Made by a program: the position numbers and the translations under genes | Assembly: GCA_027485675.1 (NCBI GenBank) | Contig: JAIXQP010000028.1 | Span: 62,001-126,000 of the forward strand | Direction of reading: 5' to 3' | DNA: 64,000 nucleotides | DNA from: Terriglobales bacterium | GTDB taxonomy: Bacteria > Acidobacteriota > Terriglobia > Bryobacterales > Bryobacteraceae | Shown: one piece after another, positions 34,570 to 43,233 of the stretch | How the letters are laid out: each line of letters opens with the position of its first letter | Numbering within the stretch: position 1 is the stretch's first letter | The notes under the pieces: generated by a model | Told to the model about the DNA's origin: nothing | Database searches by the model: none | The model's input: the letters and a program-made list of their open reading frames with translations, nothing else

Positions 34570-37041
34570 TTGACGACGGTGAAACAAAAACGGCTGAAGG
34601 TAGTAGACCGCTACGATAGTACTGTACTACCACTATCCAGCCACATTAACATTATTCCCAACGAAATCATAGAGTTTTGTTCAGGGATTCGTCCAAACCA
34701 TTCATCCGTTGTTCGTCTATCGGCCCTCTTGGGCATTTGCCTTATACCTCTGGCCGGAAATCTTTTCGCCCAGCCCTTCCCGCCTCGTCCCGCCCCCCTG
34801 GCGGCTCCCGCTCCCAAAGCGCCCGCCGCCGCTGCCCCCTCCGGCACCAAGCGCCTCAATGCCCCCGCTGCCGACGAGGTTCTCGTACGCGCCGTCGCTC
34901 AGGAGGTAGACGGGCAGATCTATCACCTCCGCGGCGCCGCCGAGGTGGAAACCGCCGAAATCCTGCTCAAAGCCGACGAAATCGACTACAACGAGTCCAC
35001 CGGCGACGTCGACGCCCGCGGCAATGTCTACTACAAGAGCTACACCAGCTCAGAAGAGATGCGGGCGCAATCTGTAAAGTACAACTTGAAGACAGAGTCC
35101 GGAACCTTCTTTGAAGTCAAGGGAAACGCCCAAGGGAAGATCGAATACCGGCCTGGCCTGCTCATCTCGCAGAACCCGTTTAATTTTCAAGGACGTTGGG
35201 CGGAGAAGATCAAAAATCGCTTCATTCTATACGATGGGTTCCTCACCAACTGCGTCCTGCCCAAGCCCTGGTGGCGTTTGGCGGGGCCCAAATTCGACAT
35301 CATCCCGGGAGGCCGCGCCATTGCCTACCGCGCCGTTTTCCGCGTTCGCCGGGTCCCGATTTTCTACGCGCCTGTTTTCTATAAGTCCCTGGAAGAACAA
35401 CCGCGTAAGAGTGGTTTCTTAACGCCAAACTTTGGCAACAGCACCCGTCGCGGCTTCATGTACGGCGTCGGCTACTACTGGGCCATCAATCGCTCCTACG
35501 ATGCTATGTATCGCGGCCAGCTCTTCACCCAGCGCGGCCTCGCCCACGAAGTCAATTTCCGCGGCAAGCCCCGCGCCGGCACCGACTTCAACTTCTATCT
35601 CTACGGCGTCAACGATCGGGGCCGCCTCACCGATAGCGGCGAGCGCTTCAAGGAGGGAGGCTTTCTAATCAACGGCTCCGGACGGTCCGTATTGGGGAAG
35701 GGATGGACGGGCGCTGCGAACATAAATTACTTGTCTTCATTTCTTTTCCGGCAAGCCTTCACGCAAAGCTTTAATGAAGCAATCTTCTCCGCTGTCAACT
35801 CGGATGGCCACGTGCAGAAGAGTTGGGATACCTATGTCCTCGGCATCGAATTCTCCCGTCACCAGTTTTTCCAAAGCACCCTCCCCGACGATCAGGTCGT
35901 CATCCGCAAAACCCCCGCCGTCGACTTCCACTCCCGCGAACGCCGCCTCTTCGGCAAAATCATCCCCGTCTGGTACTCCTTCGATTCGAGCGCCGGGTTC
36001 CACAAGCGCCGCGAGCCCGGCTTTATCACCCGTCAATTCACCGACCGCCTCAACTTCGCCCCCCGCGTCATGACCGCCCTTCAATGGAAGGGGTTCAGCT
36101 TCTCCCCGTCCTATACCTTCCACGCCACCCATTACGGTTCCCGCAAGGACCTCTCCGCCTCCTCGACGGCCACGGCAACGGCCGGCCGCGACTTTTACCG
36201 TCAGGCACACGATTTCGGCGCGGAATTAATCACCCCAACTCTGGAGCGTATCTTCAGATTTCCCAGTTGGTTAGGGACGGAAGTGAAACATGTAATTGAA
36301 CCGAGGCTCTCCTTCCGCCACGTTTCGGGAATCCGCAACTTCCGCGAAATCATCCGCTTCGACGAACGCGACATCCTCACCTCCACCACCGAGGCCGACC
36401 TCTCCCTCACCAACCGCCTCTACGCCAAACGAAAAGGCGTCGTCCAAGAGGTCCTCACCTGGCAGGTCATGCAGCGCCGCTACTTCGATCCCACCTTCGG
36501 CGGCGCCGTCGTCGAAGGCTCCCGCAACGTCTTTCTCTCTTCCACCACCCTCACCGGCTACAGCTTCATCGATCGCCCCCGCCACTACTCCCCCATCATC
36601 TCGGTCCTCCGCATGGCCCCCCTCCAATCCGCCGCCTTCGAATGGCGTACCGACTGGGATCCCCTCTTCAAACGCGTCACCAACTCGACCGTGATCGCCG
36701 ACGCCCGCATCCGCCAAACCTTCTTCGGCATCGGTCACAATCAGGTCCGCGGCACCCCGCAAGTCAGCCCCAACGCCAACCAGCTGCTCCTCCTCGGCGG
36801 CATCGGCGCCCCCGGCCGCCGAGGCTGGAGCGCCGGCTACACCGGCGTCTACGACTTCCGCGAAGCCCGGATGCAGTTCGCCACCACGGAGATCAGCTAC
36901 AACTCCGACTGCTGCGGCCTCAGCTTCCAATACCGCCGCTTCAGCTTCGGCACGCGCAACGAGAACCAATATTTGGTATCGTTTGCCATAGCCAACATTG
37001 GCAGTTTCGGCACCTTGCGCCGCCAAGAGCGCATGTTCTAA
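34570..37041 (+). CDS. lptD: LPS-assembly outer-membrane protein LptD
   Basis: Up to 823 residues. Inserts lipopolysaccharide in the outer leaflet together with LptE. After a signal-like stretch (LSALLGICLIPLAGNLFAQ, ~50-68) and a Pro/Ala linker comes the LptA-like beta-jellyroll (ILLKADEIDYNESTGDVDAR), then the barrel (VPIFYAPVFYKSLEEQPRKS, GVGYYWAINRSYDAMYRGQL). Cys228 (FLTNCVLPKPWW) and the adjacent pair Cys781-Cys782 (SDCCGLSF) match the disulfide Cys of E. coli LptD. The start is weak: only TTG 34570 or GTG 34579 are available, there is no ATG, and both give an overlong leader; a rarer start nearer 34687 is possible. A lactonase gene follows after 11 bp. Confidence 0.88.
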   Translation: MTTVKQKRLKVVDRYDSTVLPLSSHINIIPNEIIEFCSGIRPNHSSVVRLSALLGICLIPLAGNLFAQPFPPRPAPLAAPAPKAPAAAAPSGTKRLNAPAADEVLVRAVAQEVDGQIYHLRGAAEVETAEILLKADEIDYNESTGDVDARGNVYYKSYTSSEEMRAQSVKYNLKTESGTFFEVKGNAQGKIEYRPGLLISQNPFNFQGRWAEKIKNRFILYDGFLTNCVLPKPWWRLAGPKFDIIPGGRAIAYRAVFRVRRVPIFYAPVFYKSLEEQPRKSGFLTPNFGNSTRRGFMYGVGYYWAINRSYDAMYRGQLFTQRGLAHEVNFRGKPRAGTDFNFYLYGVNDRGRLTDSGERFKEGGFLINGSGRSVLGKGWTGAANINYLSSFLFRQAFTQSFNEAIFSAVNSDGHVQKSWDTYVLGIEFSRHQFFQSTLPDDQVVIRKTPAVDFHSRERRLFGKIIPVWYSFDSSAGFHKRREPGFITRQFTDRLNFAPRVMTALQWKGFSFSPSYTFHATHYGSRKDLSASSTATATAGRDFYRQAHDFGAELITPTLERIFRFPSWLGTEVKHVIEPRLSFRHVSGIRNFREIIRFDERDILTSTTEADLSLTNRLYAKRKGVVQEVLTWQVMQRRYFDPTFGGAVVEGSRNVFLSSTTLTGYSFIDRPRHYSPIISVLRMAPLQSAAFEWRTDWDPLFKRVTNSTVIADARIRQTFFGIGHNQVRGTPQVSPNANQLLLLGGIGAPGRRGWSAGYTGVYDFREARMQFATTEISYNSDCCGLSFQYRRFSFGTRNENQYLVSFAIANIGSFGTLRRQERMF
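34615..34637. promoter_or_regulatory. Palindrome in the lptD upstream region
   Basis: TAGTAC-T-GTACTA (34617-34629) is a perfect inverted repeat, set inside a second dyad GATAGT...ACTATC (34615-34637). The ~170 bp from 34516 to 34690 are visibly richer in A and T than the rest of the window and carry no second gene. This looks like operator/promoter DNA shared by lptD and the divergent zinc-ribbon gene, although the lptD frame as called runs through it. Confidence 0.45.
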
Positions 37042-37045
37042 GGAG
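37040..37045 (+). promoter_or_regulatory. Ribosome binding site of the lactonase-fold gene
   Basis: AAGGAG overlaps the lptD stop codon and stands 7 bases before ATG 37053. It sets the start of the next gene and rules out a much longer in-frame extension that would run back to 36642 through lptD. Confidence 0.8.
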
Positions 37046-37052
37046 AGCCTTT

Positions 37053-38183
37053 ATGCAACGACGGGATTTCGGATTGATCATGTTGAGCGCCCCGCTCCTC
37101 GCCCAAGCGCCGAAAAAGTGGCGCGTCTACGTGGGAACCTACACGCGAGGTGACAGCAAAGGGATCTATCAATATGAGATGGACGCCGCCTCCGGCACGC
37201 TCTCCCCCCTCGGCCTCGCCGCGGAAACGCCGAACCCCTCCTTCCTCGCCCTCCATCCAAAAGGAAACCTCCTCTACTCCGTCGGCGAACTCGCCGAGTT
37301 CCAGGGCGAAAAGGTCGGCTCCGTCAACGCCTACTCCATCGATCGCGCCTCCGGCAAACTCACGGCCCTCAATCAGGTCGGCAGCGCCGGCAGCGGCCCC
37401 TGCCACGTCAAGGTCAGCGACAGCGGCAAGTTCGTCCTCTGCGCCAACTACAACAGCGGCAGCGCCGCGGCGTTTGCCCTCGCCGCCGACGGCAAAATCG
37501 GCAAGCGCACCGGCTTCTTCCAGCACGCCGCCCCCTTCGGCCCCAACGCCGCCCGCCAGGCCGGCCCCCACGCCCACTCCATCAATCTCGATCCCGCCAA
37601 CCGCTTCGCCCTCGTCGCCGACCTCGGCAAGGATCGCGTCATGGTCTATAAGTTCAACGCGAAGAACGGCGCCATGGCCACCCACGGCGAATTCGCCGTC
37701 GCCCCCGGCAGCGGCCCCCGCCACTTCGCCTTCCATCCCAACGGCAAATGGGCCTACGTCATTAATGAGATGCTCTGCACCCTCACCGCCATGAGCTGGG
37801 ACGGCAAAGCCGGCAAGCTGACGGAAATCAACACCGAACCCACCATGCCCATCCCCGTCGCCCGCGGCCTCTCCACCGCCGAAACCGTCGTCCACCCCAA
37901 CGGCCGCTTCGTCTACGGTTCGAACCGCGGCCACGATTCCATTGCCATCTTCTCGATCGACGCCGCCTCCGGCAAGATCGCCCGCATCGGCAACGAATCC
38001 ACCCAGGGCAAAACGCCTCGCAACTTCAACATCGACCCCTCCGGGAATTTCCTAGTTGCCGCCAACCAGGACTCCAACTCCCTGATGGTCTTCCGCATCG
38101 ACGGCACATCCGGCAAACTCACCCCGGTCGGCAAACCCGTCCCCGCGCCCGTCCCGGTCTGCGTGAAGTTCCTGGCGATCTAA
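37053..38183 (+). CDS. Lactonase-family seven-bladed beta-propeller protein (6-phosphogluconolactonase-like)
   Basis: 376 residues. Short leader (MQRRDFGLIMLSAPLLAQAP) with an Arg pair, so possibly exported. Repeats of the YbhE-type propeller: WRVYVGTYTRGDSKGIYQYE, FLALHPKGNLLYSVGEL, GPCHVKVSDSGKFVLCANYN, HAHSINLDPANRFALVADLG, GPRHFAFHPNGKWAYVINE, ETVVHPNGRFVYGSNRGHDS and PRNFNIDPSGNFLVAANQDS. The family includes cytoplasmic 6-phosphogluconolactonase and carboxymuconate cyclase; the leader here argues for a periplasmic relative of unknown substrate. Eleven bp after lptD with its own strong RBS. It overlaps the convergent cytochrome gene by 4 bp. Confidence 0.85.
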   Translation: MQRRDFGLIMLSAPLLAQAPKKWRVYVGTYTRGDSKGIYQYEMDAASGTLSPLGLAAETPNPSFLALHPKGNLLYSVGELAEFQGEKVGSVNAYSIDRASGKLTALNQVGSAGSGPCHVKVSDSGKFVLCANYNSGSAAAFALAADGKIGKRTGFFQHAAPFGPNAARQAGPHAHSINLDPANRFALVADLGKDRVMVYKFNAKNGAMATHGEFAVAPGSGPRHFAFHPNGKWAYVINEMLCTLTAMSWDGKAGKLTEINTEPTMPIPVARGLSTAETVVHPNGRFVYGSNRGHDSIAIFSIDAASGKIARIGNESTQGKTPRNFNIDPSGNFLVAANQDSNSLMVFRIDGTSGKLTPVGKPVPAPVPVCVKFLAI

Positions 38184-39298
38184 AACCGCTTCGGCCGGTA
38201 GATCTCCGTGGGGGGCCAGGCGGCCGGGATGGCGACTTCGACAAAAGCCACCATCATCTCCTGCCAGCTCTGCTCCCCCCACCGCACCGTCGCCGTCGGA
38301 TCCGGATTCCGCGGATTGTTCCGCGAGTTGTCGAAGGTCGCCTCCACGCGAATCGTCTCCCCCGAAGCCAACGGCACCGGCCTCGCCAACACCCGCCGCA
38401 ACTGCCAGTCGAACCGGTATCGCGGTACGTCCAGCACCACCGTCTCCCCCGCCGTCACCCGCATGCTCCGCCCCCTCAAATGCAGATGCGGCGTCACTGC
38501 CAGCACCCGCACCCCCGTCTGCACCGGGAACTCCGCCGTCACCGGATGCGCCGGCGCAAACGGAGGAATCGCAAACTCCCACTGCGCCACCGACATCGTA
38601 TAGACCCGCTCCCGCGGTGCCGGCCCGAAATCCAGCCGCACCTCGGTCTGGTCCTCCTCCGCCTGCCCCGTACTCGTGTAGTGCATTTGTAAAACGATCT
38701 CCGCCCCCGCCGGCAGCAGCTTCGCCTGCCCCTCCGGCCACCGCAGTACCCCCTCTCCCGGCAGGTACGTCCCCAAAACCTCGTCCTCCACCGACAACCG
38801 CCCGCCCCGCAAAAATTCGCTCCGCGCCGTCCGCAAAAACGCCACCGCATGGTGCACCACCCGTCGGTTCCCCGGCCGGATCTCCACGGCCTGGATCCAC
38901 CGCCGCTCGTTTTGTCCCGCCGGCAGGACGAAGTGCTGATAGTCCACCGACGCCCCGGCGCCTACCGGGAACGGCGCTGCCATCCGCAATACCAAATCCC
39001 CTCGCACCTCCGGCCGCACCGGCAACACCGCTGCCCGGGCCGCCACCCCCGCCACCGGCCGCCGCGCCCATTCGCGCAGCACCGCCACCTCCCCCGCTGC
39101 CAACCCGCCCCCCGGCGGCATCGACTCGCTCACCACCGCATCCCGCATCGCCTTGGCAAATGGCCGCGCCTCGGCGAACGTTCCCAACGCCATCGGCGCC
39201 ACCTCGCCCGCCTGGTGGCAACCCAGGCAGCGCCGCTCCAGAATCGGCAGCACATCGGCATAAAACGTAACGGCCAACAAAGCCGCAAACATCGGCAT
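38180..39298 (-). CDS. Heme c-containing copper type II ascorbate-dependent monooxygenase-like protein
   Basis: 372 residues from ATG 39298 (39319 and 39292 are alternatives). A short hydrophobic leader runs straight into a c-type heme site CLGCH (Cys24, Cys27, His28) and MPPGG, the pattern of a PSCyt domain. The remainder resembles the copper type II monooxygenase fold: NRRVVHHAVAFL, VLQMHYTSTGQ and VTPHLHLRGRSM supply paired His and HxH copper ligands. It is likely periplasmic and could oxidise a small organic substrate, with the heme passing electrons. The start is only 20 bp from the divergent PSD1 gene, so the two may share control. Confidence 0.78.
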   Translation of the reverse strand: MPMFAALLAVTFYADVLPILERRCLGCHQAGEVAPMALGTFAEARPFAKAMRDAVVSESMPPGGGLAAGEVAVLREWARRPVAGVAARAAVLPVRPEVRGDLVLRMAAPFPVGAGASVDYQHFVLPAGQNERRWIQAVEIRPGNRRVVHHAVAFLRTARSEFLRGGRLSVEDEVLGTYLPGEGVLRWPEGQAKLLPAGAEIVLQMHYTSTGQAEEDQTEVRLDFGPAPRERVYTMSVAQWEFAIPPFAPAHPVTAEFPVQTGVRVLAVTPHLHLRGRSMRVTAGETVVLDVPRYRFDWQLRRVLARPVPLASGETIRVEATFDNSRNNPRNPDPTATVRWGEQSWQEMMVAFVEVAIPAAWPPTEIYRPKRF

Positions 39299-39318
39299 CT
39301 CTTGATAAGATACCCACA

Positions 39319-41559
39319 ATGCTTCGATTCAGTTTCATTTTCCTGGCAGCAGTGCCGCTAGTGGCGCAGGACGGAGCGGAGGCCATCGCGATTCTCAAAA
39401 AGAACTGCGCCGGCTGCCATAACGTCAACTCCGTCAACGGTGGCTTGGCCCTCGATTCGAAAGAAGCCATCCTCAAAGGCGGCAACCGCGGCCCCGCCGC
39501 CCCGGTCATCCTCGCCGCCGTCAAACACTCCGGCGACCTCAAGATGCCGAAAGGCGGCAAGAAACTCGCCGACGCCGACATCGCCATCCTCGAAAAATGG
39601 GTCCAGGCCGGCATGCCCGCCCCCGCCTCCTTCGTCGCCGCCAAGCGCCGCTCGAGCAAGCATTGGGCCTTCCAGCCCGTCCGTCCCAAACCCGCCAACT
39701 CCTCCATCGACTCGTTCATCCTCGCCAAACTCCAGGAAAAAGGCCTCGCCCTCTCCCCCCGCGCCGACAAGCGCACCCTCCTCCGCCGCGTCCATCTCGA
39801 CCTCACCGGCCTCCCCCCCACCCCTGCCCAACTCGAAGCCTTCCTCAAGGACGACTCCCCCGCCGCGTACGAAAAGGTCGTCGACCAGCTCCTCGCCTCT
39901 CCCGCCTATGGCGAACGTTGGGGCCGCCACTGGCTCGACGTCGCCCGCTACTCCGATACCGACGGCTACACCATCGACGCCCCCCGCGACATCTGGCCCT
40001 ACCGCGACTGGGTCCTCAAAGCCATCAACAAAGACATGCCCTTCGACCAGTTCGTCATCGAACAGGTCGCCGGCGACTTACTCCCCAACCCCACCAACGA
40101 CCAACTCATCGCCACCGGCTTCCACCGCAACACCCCTTCGAACTACGAAGGCGGCATCGACTTCGAACAGTACCGCGTCGAAGCGGTAGCCGACCGCGTC
40201 GCCACCACCGGCTCCGCCTTCCTCGGCCTAACTCTCGCCTGTGCCCGCTGTCACGATCATAAGTACGACCCCGTCACCCAACGCGAGTTCTACCAGATCT
40301 TCTCCTTTTGGAACGGCGTCGACGAAGTCGACAAGGAAGAGGATCGCAAGTACTTCAACCGCCCCTTCCTCGAAATCGGCACCGACGAGGAAAAAGCCCG
40401 CCAGGTCAAATGGGACGCCGACTTCCAAGCCCTCGAACTGAAGATCCGGAAGCACCAGGAATCGCTCACCGAAAACGCGGATAAAGACCCCACGCTCATC
40501 GCCCTCCGCAAGGAACTCGTCGACCTGCGCAAGGAAAAGCCCAAGCTCCTCCGCACCCTCATCATGAAGGAGCGCCCCGCCCCCCGCGAATCCTACATCC
40601 ACCTCGGCGGCGACTTCACCCGCAAAGGCAGCGCCGTGCAACCCGGAGGCATCGCGGTCCTCCCGCCCATGCCCGCCAACGCCAACCGCCTCGACTTCGC
40701 CAAGTGGCTCGTCGCCAAAGACAACCCGCTCACCCCCCGAGTCACCGTCAACCGCGTCTGGCAGAAATACTTCGGCCGCGGCATCGTCGACACGGAAAGC
40801 GATTTCGGCGTCGTCGGTGACCGCCCCACGCACCCCGAGTTACTTGACTATCTCGCCGCTGCATTCATCGAAAGCGGCTGGAGCCAGAAAGCGCTGCATA
40901 AACTCATTGTTACTAGCGCCACGTACCAGCAGGCCTCCCTCCCGCGCCCAGACGCCGCCGCCGTCGACCCCGAAAACAAACTCCTCGCCCGGCAGAATCG
41001 CCTCCGCCTCGATGCCGAAATCATCCGCGACTCCGCCCTCGTCTCAAGCGGCCTCCTCACGCAACAACTCGGCGGCCCTAGTTTCTATCCGCCCATTCCC
41101 CCCGGCGCTCTCACCGTCACTCAGGTCGTCCGCGAATGGAAAACCGCCACGGGCGCCGAACGCTACCGCCGCGGCATGTATACCTTCTTCCAGCGCAGCG
41201 CCGCCCACCCCAGCCTGACGGTCTTCGACGCCGCCGACGGCATCACCTCCTGCACCCGCCGCATCCGTTCGAACTCCCCGCTCCAGGCCCTCACGCTCCT
41301 GAACGACGAAGCCTCCGTCGAGTTCGCCGCCGCCCTCGGCCAGCGCATCGTGAAGGAAGCCCCCGCGGAAGACCCCGCCCGCCTGCGCCACGGCTTCGAA
41401 CTCGCCGTCCAGCGCGCCCCGCGCCCCCGCGAAACCGATCGCCTCCTCCGCTTCGTCCGCCAGCAACGCGACTCCATGCCCGAAGCCGGCGACACCGCCG
41501 TTTGGACCAGCGTCGCCCGCGTCCTCCTCAACCTCGACGAGTTCATGACCCGAGAGTAA
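39319..41559 (+). CDS. PSD1-type cytochrome protein (PSCyt1, DUF1549, DUF1553)
   Basis: 746 residues. Signal peptide MLRFSFIFLAAVPLVAQ. A cytochrome c domain with CAGCH (Cys30-His34) and the methionine loop DLKMPKGGKKL; DUF1549 (~112-320) with WGRHWLDVARYSDTDGY and a second CxxCH (CARCHDHKYDP, Cys308-His312); DUF1553 in the C-terminal third (DNPLTPRVTVNRVWQKYFG, MYTFFQRSAAHPSLTVFDA, NSPLQALTLLND). This layout is typical of planctomycetes and Solibacter relatives, nearly always with a DUF1501 gene after it, as here at a 6-bp distance. Presumed periplasmic redox or polymer-degradation partner; activity unproven. Confidence 0.9.
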   Translation: MLRFSFIFLAAVPLVAQDGAEAIAILKKNCAGCHNVNSVNGGLALDSKEAILKGGNRGPAAPVILAAVKHSGDLKMPKGGKKLADADIAILEKWVQAGMPAPASFVAAKRRSSKHWAFQPVRPKPANSSIDSFILAKLQEKGLALSPRADKRTLLRRVHLDLTGLPPTPAQLEAFLKDDSPAAYEKVVDQLLASPAYGERWGRHWLDVARYSDTDGYTIDAPRDIWPYRDWVLKAINKDMPFDQFVIEQVAGDLLPNPTNDQLIATGFHRNTPSNYEGGIDFEQYRVEAVADRVATTGSAFLGLTLACARCHDHKYDPVTQREFYQIFSFWNGVDEVDKEEDRKYFNRPFLEIGTDEEKARQVKWDADFQALELKIRKHQESLTENADKDPTLIALRKELVDLRKEKPKLLRTLIMKERPAPRESYIHLGGDFTRKGSAVQPGGIAVLPPMPANANRLDFAKWLVAKDNPLTPRVTVNRVWQKYFGRGIVDTESDFGVVGDRPTHPELLDYLAAAFIESGWSQKALHKLIVTSATYQQASLPRPDAAAVDPENKLLARQNRLRLDAEIIRDSALVSSGLLTQQLGGPSFYPPIPPGALTVTQVVREWKTATGAERYRRGMYTFFQRSAAHPSLTVFDAADGITSCTRRIRSNSPLQALTLLNDEASVEFAAALGQRIVKEAPAEDPARLRHGFELAVQRAPRPRETDRLLRFVRQQRDSMPEAGDTAVWTSVARVLLNLDEFMTRE

Positions 41560-41565
41560 CTCCCC

Positions 41566-42978
41566 ATGGATCTAGAAACCAGACTTACCCGCTTTCAGAC
41601 ACGCCGGCAGTTATTCCGCAACTGTGGCTTCGGCGTCGGCAAAATGGCCCTGGCCTCCATGCTCGCCGATGGCCTCCTCGGGGCAGGGAAGGGCCACTTT
41701 CCCGCCAAAGCCGACAACGTCATCTTCCTCTTCATGGCCGGCGGCCCCAGCCATCTCGAGTTATTCGATTACAAACCCGACCTGATTCAGTGGGACGGTA
41801 AACCTACCCCGGAATCGTTCCTGAAAGGCAAGCGTTTCGCCTTCATGGATACGTTTTCGAAGGAGACCCCCAAGCTCCTCGGCACTCGCCGTACTTTCAA
41901 GCAGCACGGCAACTCCGGCCACTACTTCTCGGACCTCGTCCCCCACATCGGCTCGGTTGCGGACGATCTCACCGTCCTCCACGGCGTCTCCACGGAAAAC
42001 TTCAATCACGGCCCCGCCAAGATGTTTGCCAACACCGGCAGCATCCGCGCCGGCCGCCCCTCCATGGGCGCCTGGGTCACCTACGGCATCGGCAGCGAAT
42101 CGAAGGATCTTCCTGGCTTCGTGGTTCTCCAGAGCGGCCCCCGCGGCCCCCGCAGCGGCGCCGCCCTCTGGTCGAGCGGCTTCCTGCCCACCTCCTACCA
42201 GGGCATCCCCTTCCGCAACGTTGGCGACCCCATCCTGAACCTCTCTACCCCCAAGGGCGTCACCCCCGAGCAGCAGCGCCAGACCATTGAGGTCCTCAAA
42301 GATCTCAATCAAATGGAACTCGAAGAGACCGCCGACGCCGAAATCGCCACCCGCATCGCCCAGTACGAAATGGCGTACCAGATGCAAACCTCCGGCCCCG
42401 AACTCATCGACTTTTCGAAGGAGTCCAAAGAAACTCTCGAAATGTACGGCGCCGAACCCGGCAAGTCCAGCTTCGGCAATAACTGCCTCTTAGCCCGCCG
42501 CTTAGTCGAACGGGGCGTCCGCTTTGTGCAGTTGTATCATACCGACTGGGATCACCACGACGATATTACCAAGCCCCTCGACCAAGTCGCCAAGGAAGTC
42601 GATCGCGCCTCCGCCGCCCTCATCAAGGACCTGAAGCAGCGTGGCCTCCTCGAACGTACCTTAGTCGTTTGGAGCGGGGAATTCGGCCGCACCCCCATGG
42701 GCGAGGTGCGCGAGAAAGGCAAGATTGGCCGCAACCATCACATCGATAGCTTCAGCATGTTCATGGCCGGCGGCGGTCTCAAGCCCGGCGTCAAGCACGG
42801 CGGCAGCGACGAGTTCGGCTTCTCCCCCACGGAAGGGAAGATCGAGATTCACGATATCCACGCCACCATCCTGAACCAACTCGGCCTCGACCACACCAAG
42901 CTCACCTTCCGCTCCCAAGGCCGCGACTTCCGCCTCACCGACGTCGCCGGCCACGTCCTCAAGCCTATTTTGAGCTAG
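41566..42978 (+). CDS. DUF1501 family protein
   Basis: 470 residues, alkaline-phosphatase/sulfatase superfold. N-terminal RFQTRRQLFRNCGFGVGKMA is a Tat-like leader, then NVIFLFMAGGPSHLELFDYK (first metal strand), VQLYHTDWDHHDDI, TLVVWSGEFGRTPMGE and the His-rich RNHHIDSFSMFMAGGG. Paired with the PSD1 gene 6 bp upstream. Its last ~190 bp, from 42786, are part of a tandem duplication; the gene ends with PILS in the first copy and a second, fragmentary C-terminus lies at 43063-43233. It formerly overlapped the convergent PQQ gene by 14 bp. Confidence 0.9.
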   Translation: MDLETRLTRFQTRRQLFRNCGFGVGKMALASMLADGLLGAGKGHFPAKADNVIFLFMAGGPSHLELFDYKPDLIQWDGKPTPESFLKGKRFAFMDTFSKETPKLLGTRRTFKQHGNSGHYFSDLVPHIGSVADDLTVLHGVSTENFNHGPAKMFANTGSIRAGRPSMGAWVTYGIGSESKDLPGFVVLQSGPRGPRSGAALWSSGFLPTSYQGIPFRNVGDPILNLSTPKGVTPEQQRQTIEVLKDLNQMELEETADAEIATRIAQYEMAYQMQTSGPELIDFSKESKETLEMYGAEPGKSSFGNNCLLARRLVERGVRFVQLYHTDWDHHDDITKPLDQVAKEVDRASAALIKDLKQRGLLERTLVVWSGEFGRTPMGEVREKGKIGRNHHIDSFSMFMAGGGLKPGVKHGGSDEFGFSPTEGKIEIHDIHATILNQLGLDHTKLTFRSQGRDFRLTDVAGHVLKPILS

Positions 42979-43055
42979 CGAACGCGTACAGGCTACCCCG
43001 CGTCCGGACCAGCAAACGGTTTCCGTCCACGGCCGGGGTAGCATAAACCTCTTCG
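42965..43055 (-). pseudogene. Orphan 3' fragment of the PQQ-propeller gene
   Basis: Reverse-strand text for the last ~30 codons of the PQQ-type protein (PAVDGxRLLVRTRGSLYAFANS and stop), nearly identical to 43220-43310 with few substitutions. It is cut off from the rest of the gene and has no start; a by-product of the junction duplication. Confidence 0.9.
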
Positions 43056-43062
43056 CTGGCAG

Positions 43063-43233
43063 CGGCATCAAGCACGCCGCAGCGACGAGTTCGGCTTCTC
43101 CCCCACGGAAGGGAAGTTCGAGATTCACGATATCCACGCGACGATTCTCACCAAGCTCACCTTCCCCTCCCAAGGCCGCGACTTCCGCCTCACCGACGTC
43201 GCCGGCCACGTCCTCAAGCCTATTTTGAGTTAG
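43063..43233 (+). pseudogene. Orphan 3' fragment of the DUF1501 gene
   Basis: Encodes a second copy of the DUF1501 C-terminus (EFGFSPTEGKFEIHDIHATI, then TKLTFPSQGRDFRLTDVAGH to stop), lacking seven codons (the QLGLDHT region) and frame-shifted at its left edge. No start codon or RBS of its own; not expected to be translated. Confidence 0.9.

Noticed and set aside
36642..37052. N-terminal extension of the lactonase-fold gene through lptD
   Set aside because: The segment is Arg/Pro/His-rich frame-shadow text, while AAGGAG and ATG 37053 give a proper start with a leader.
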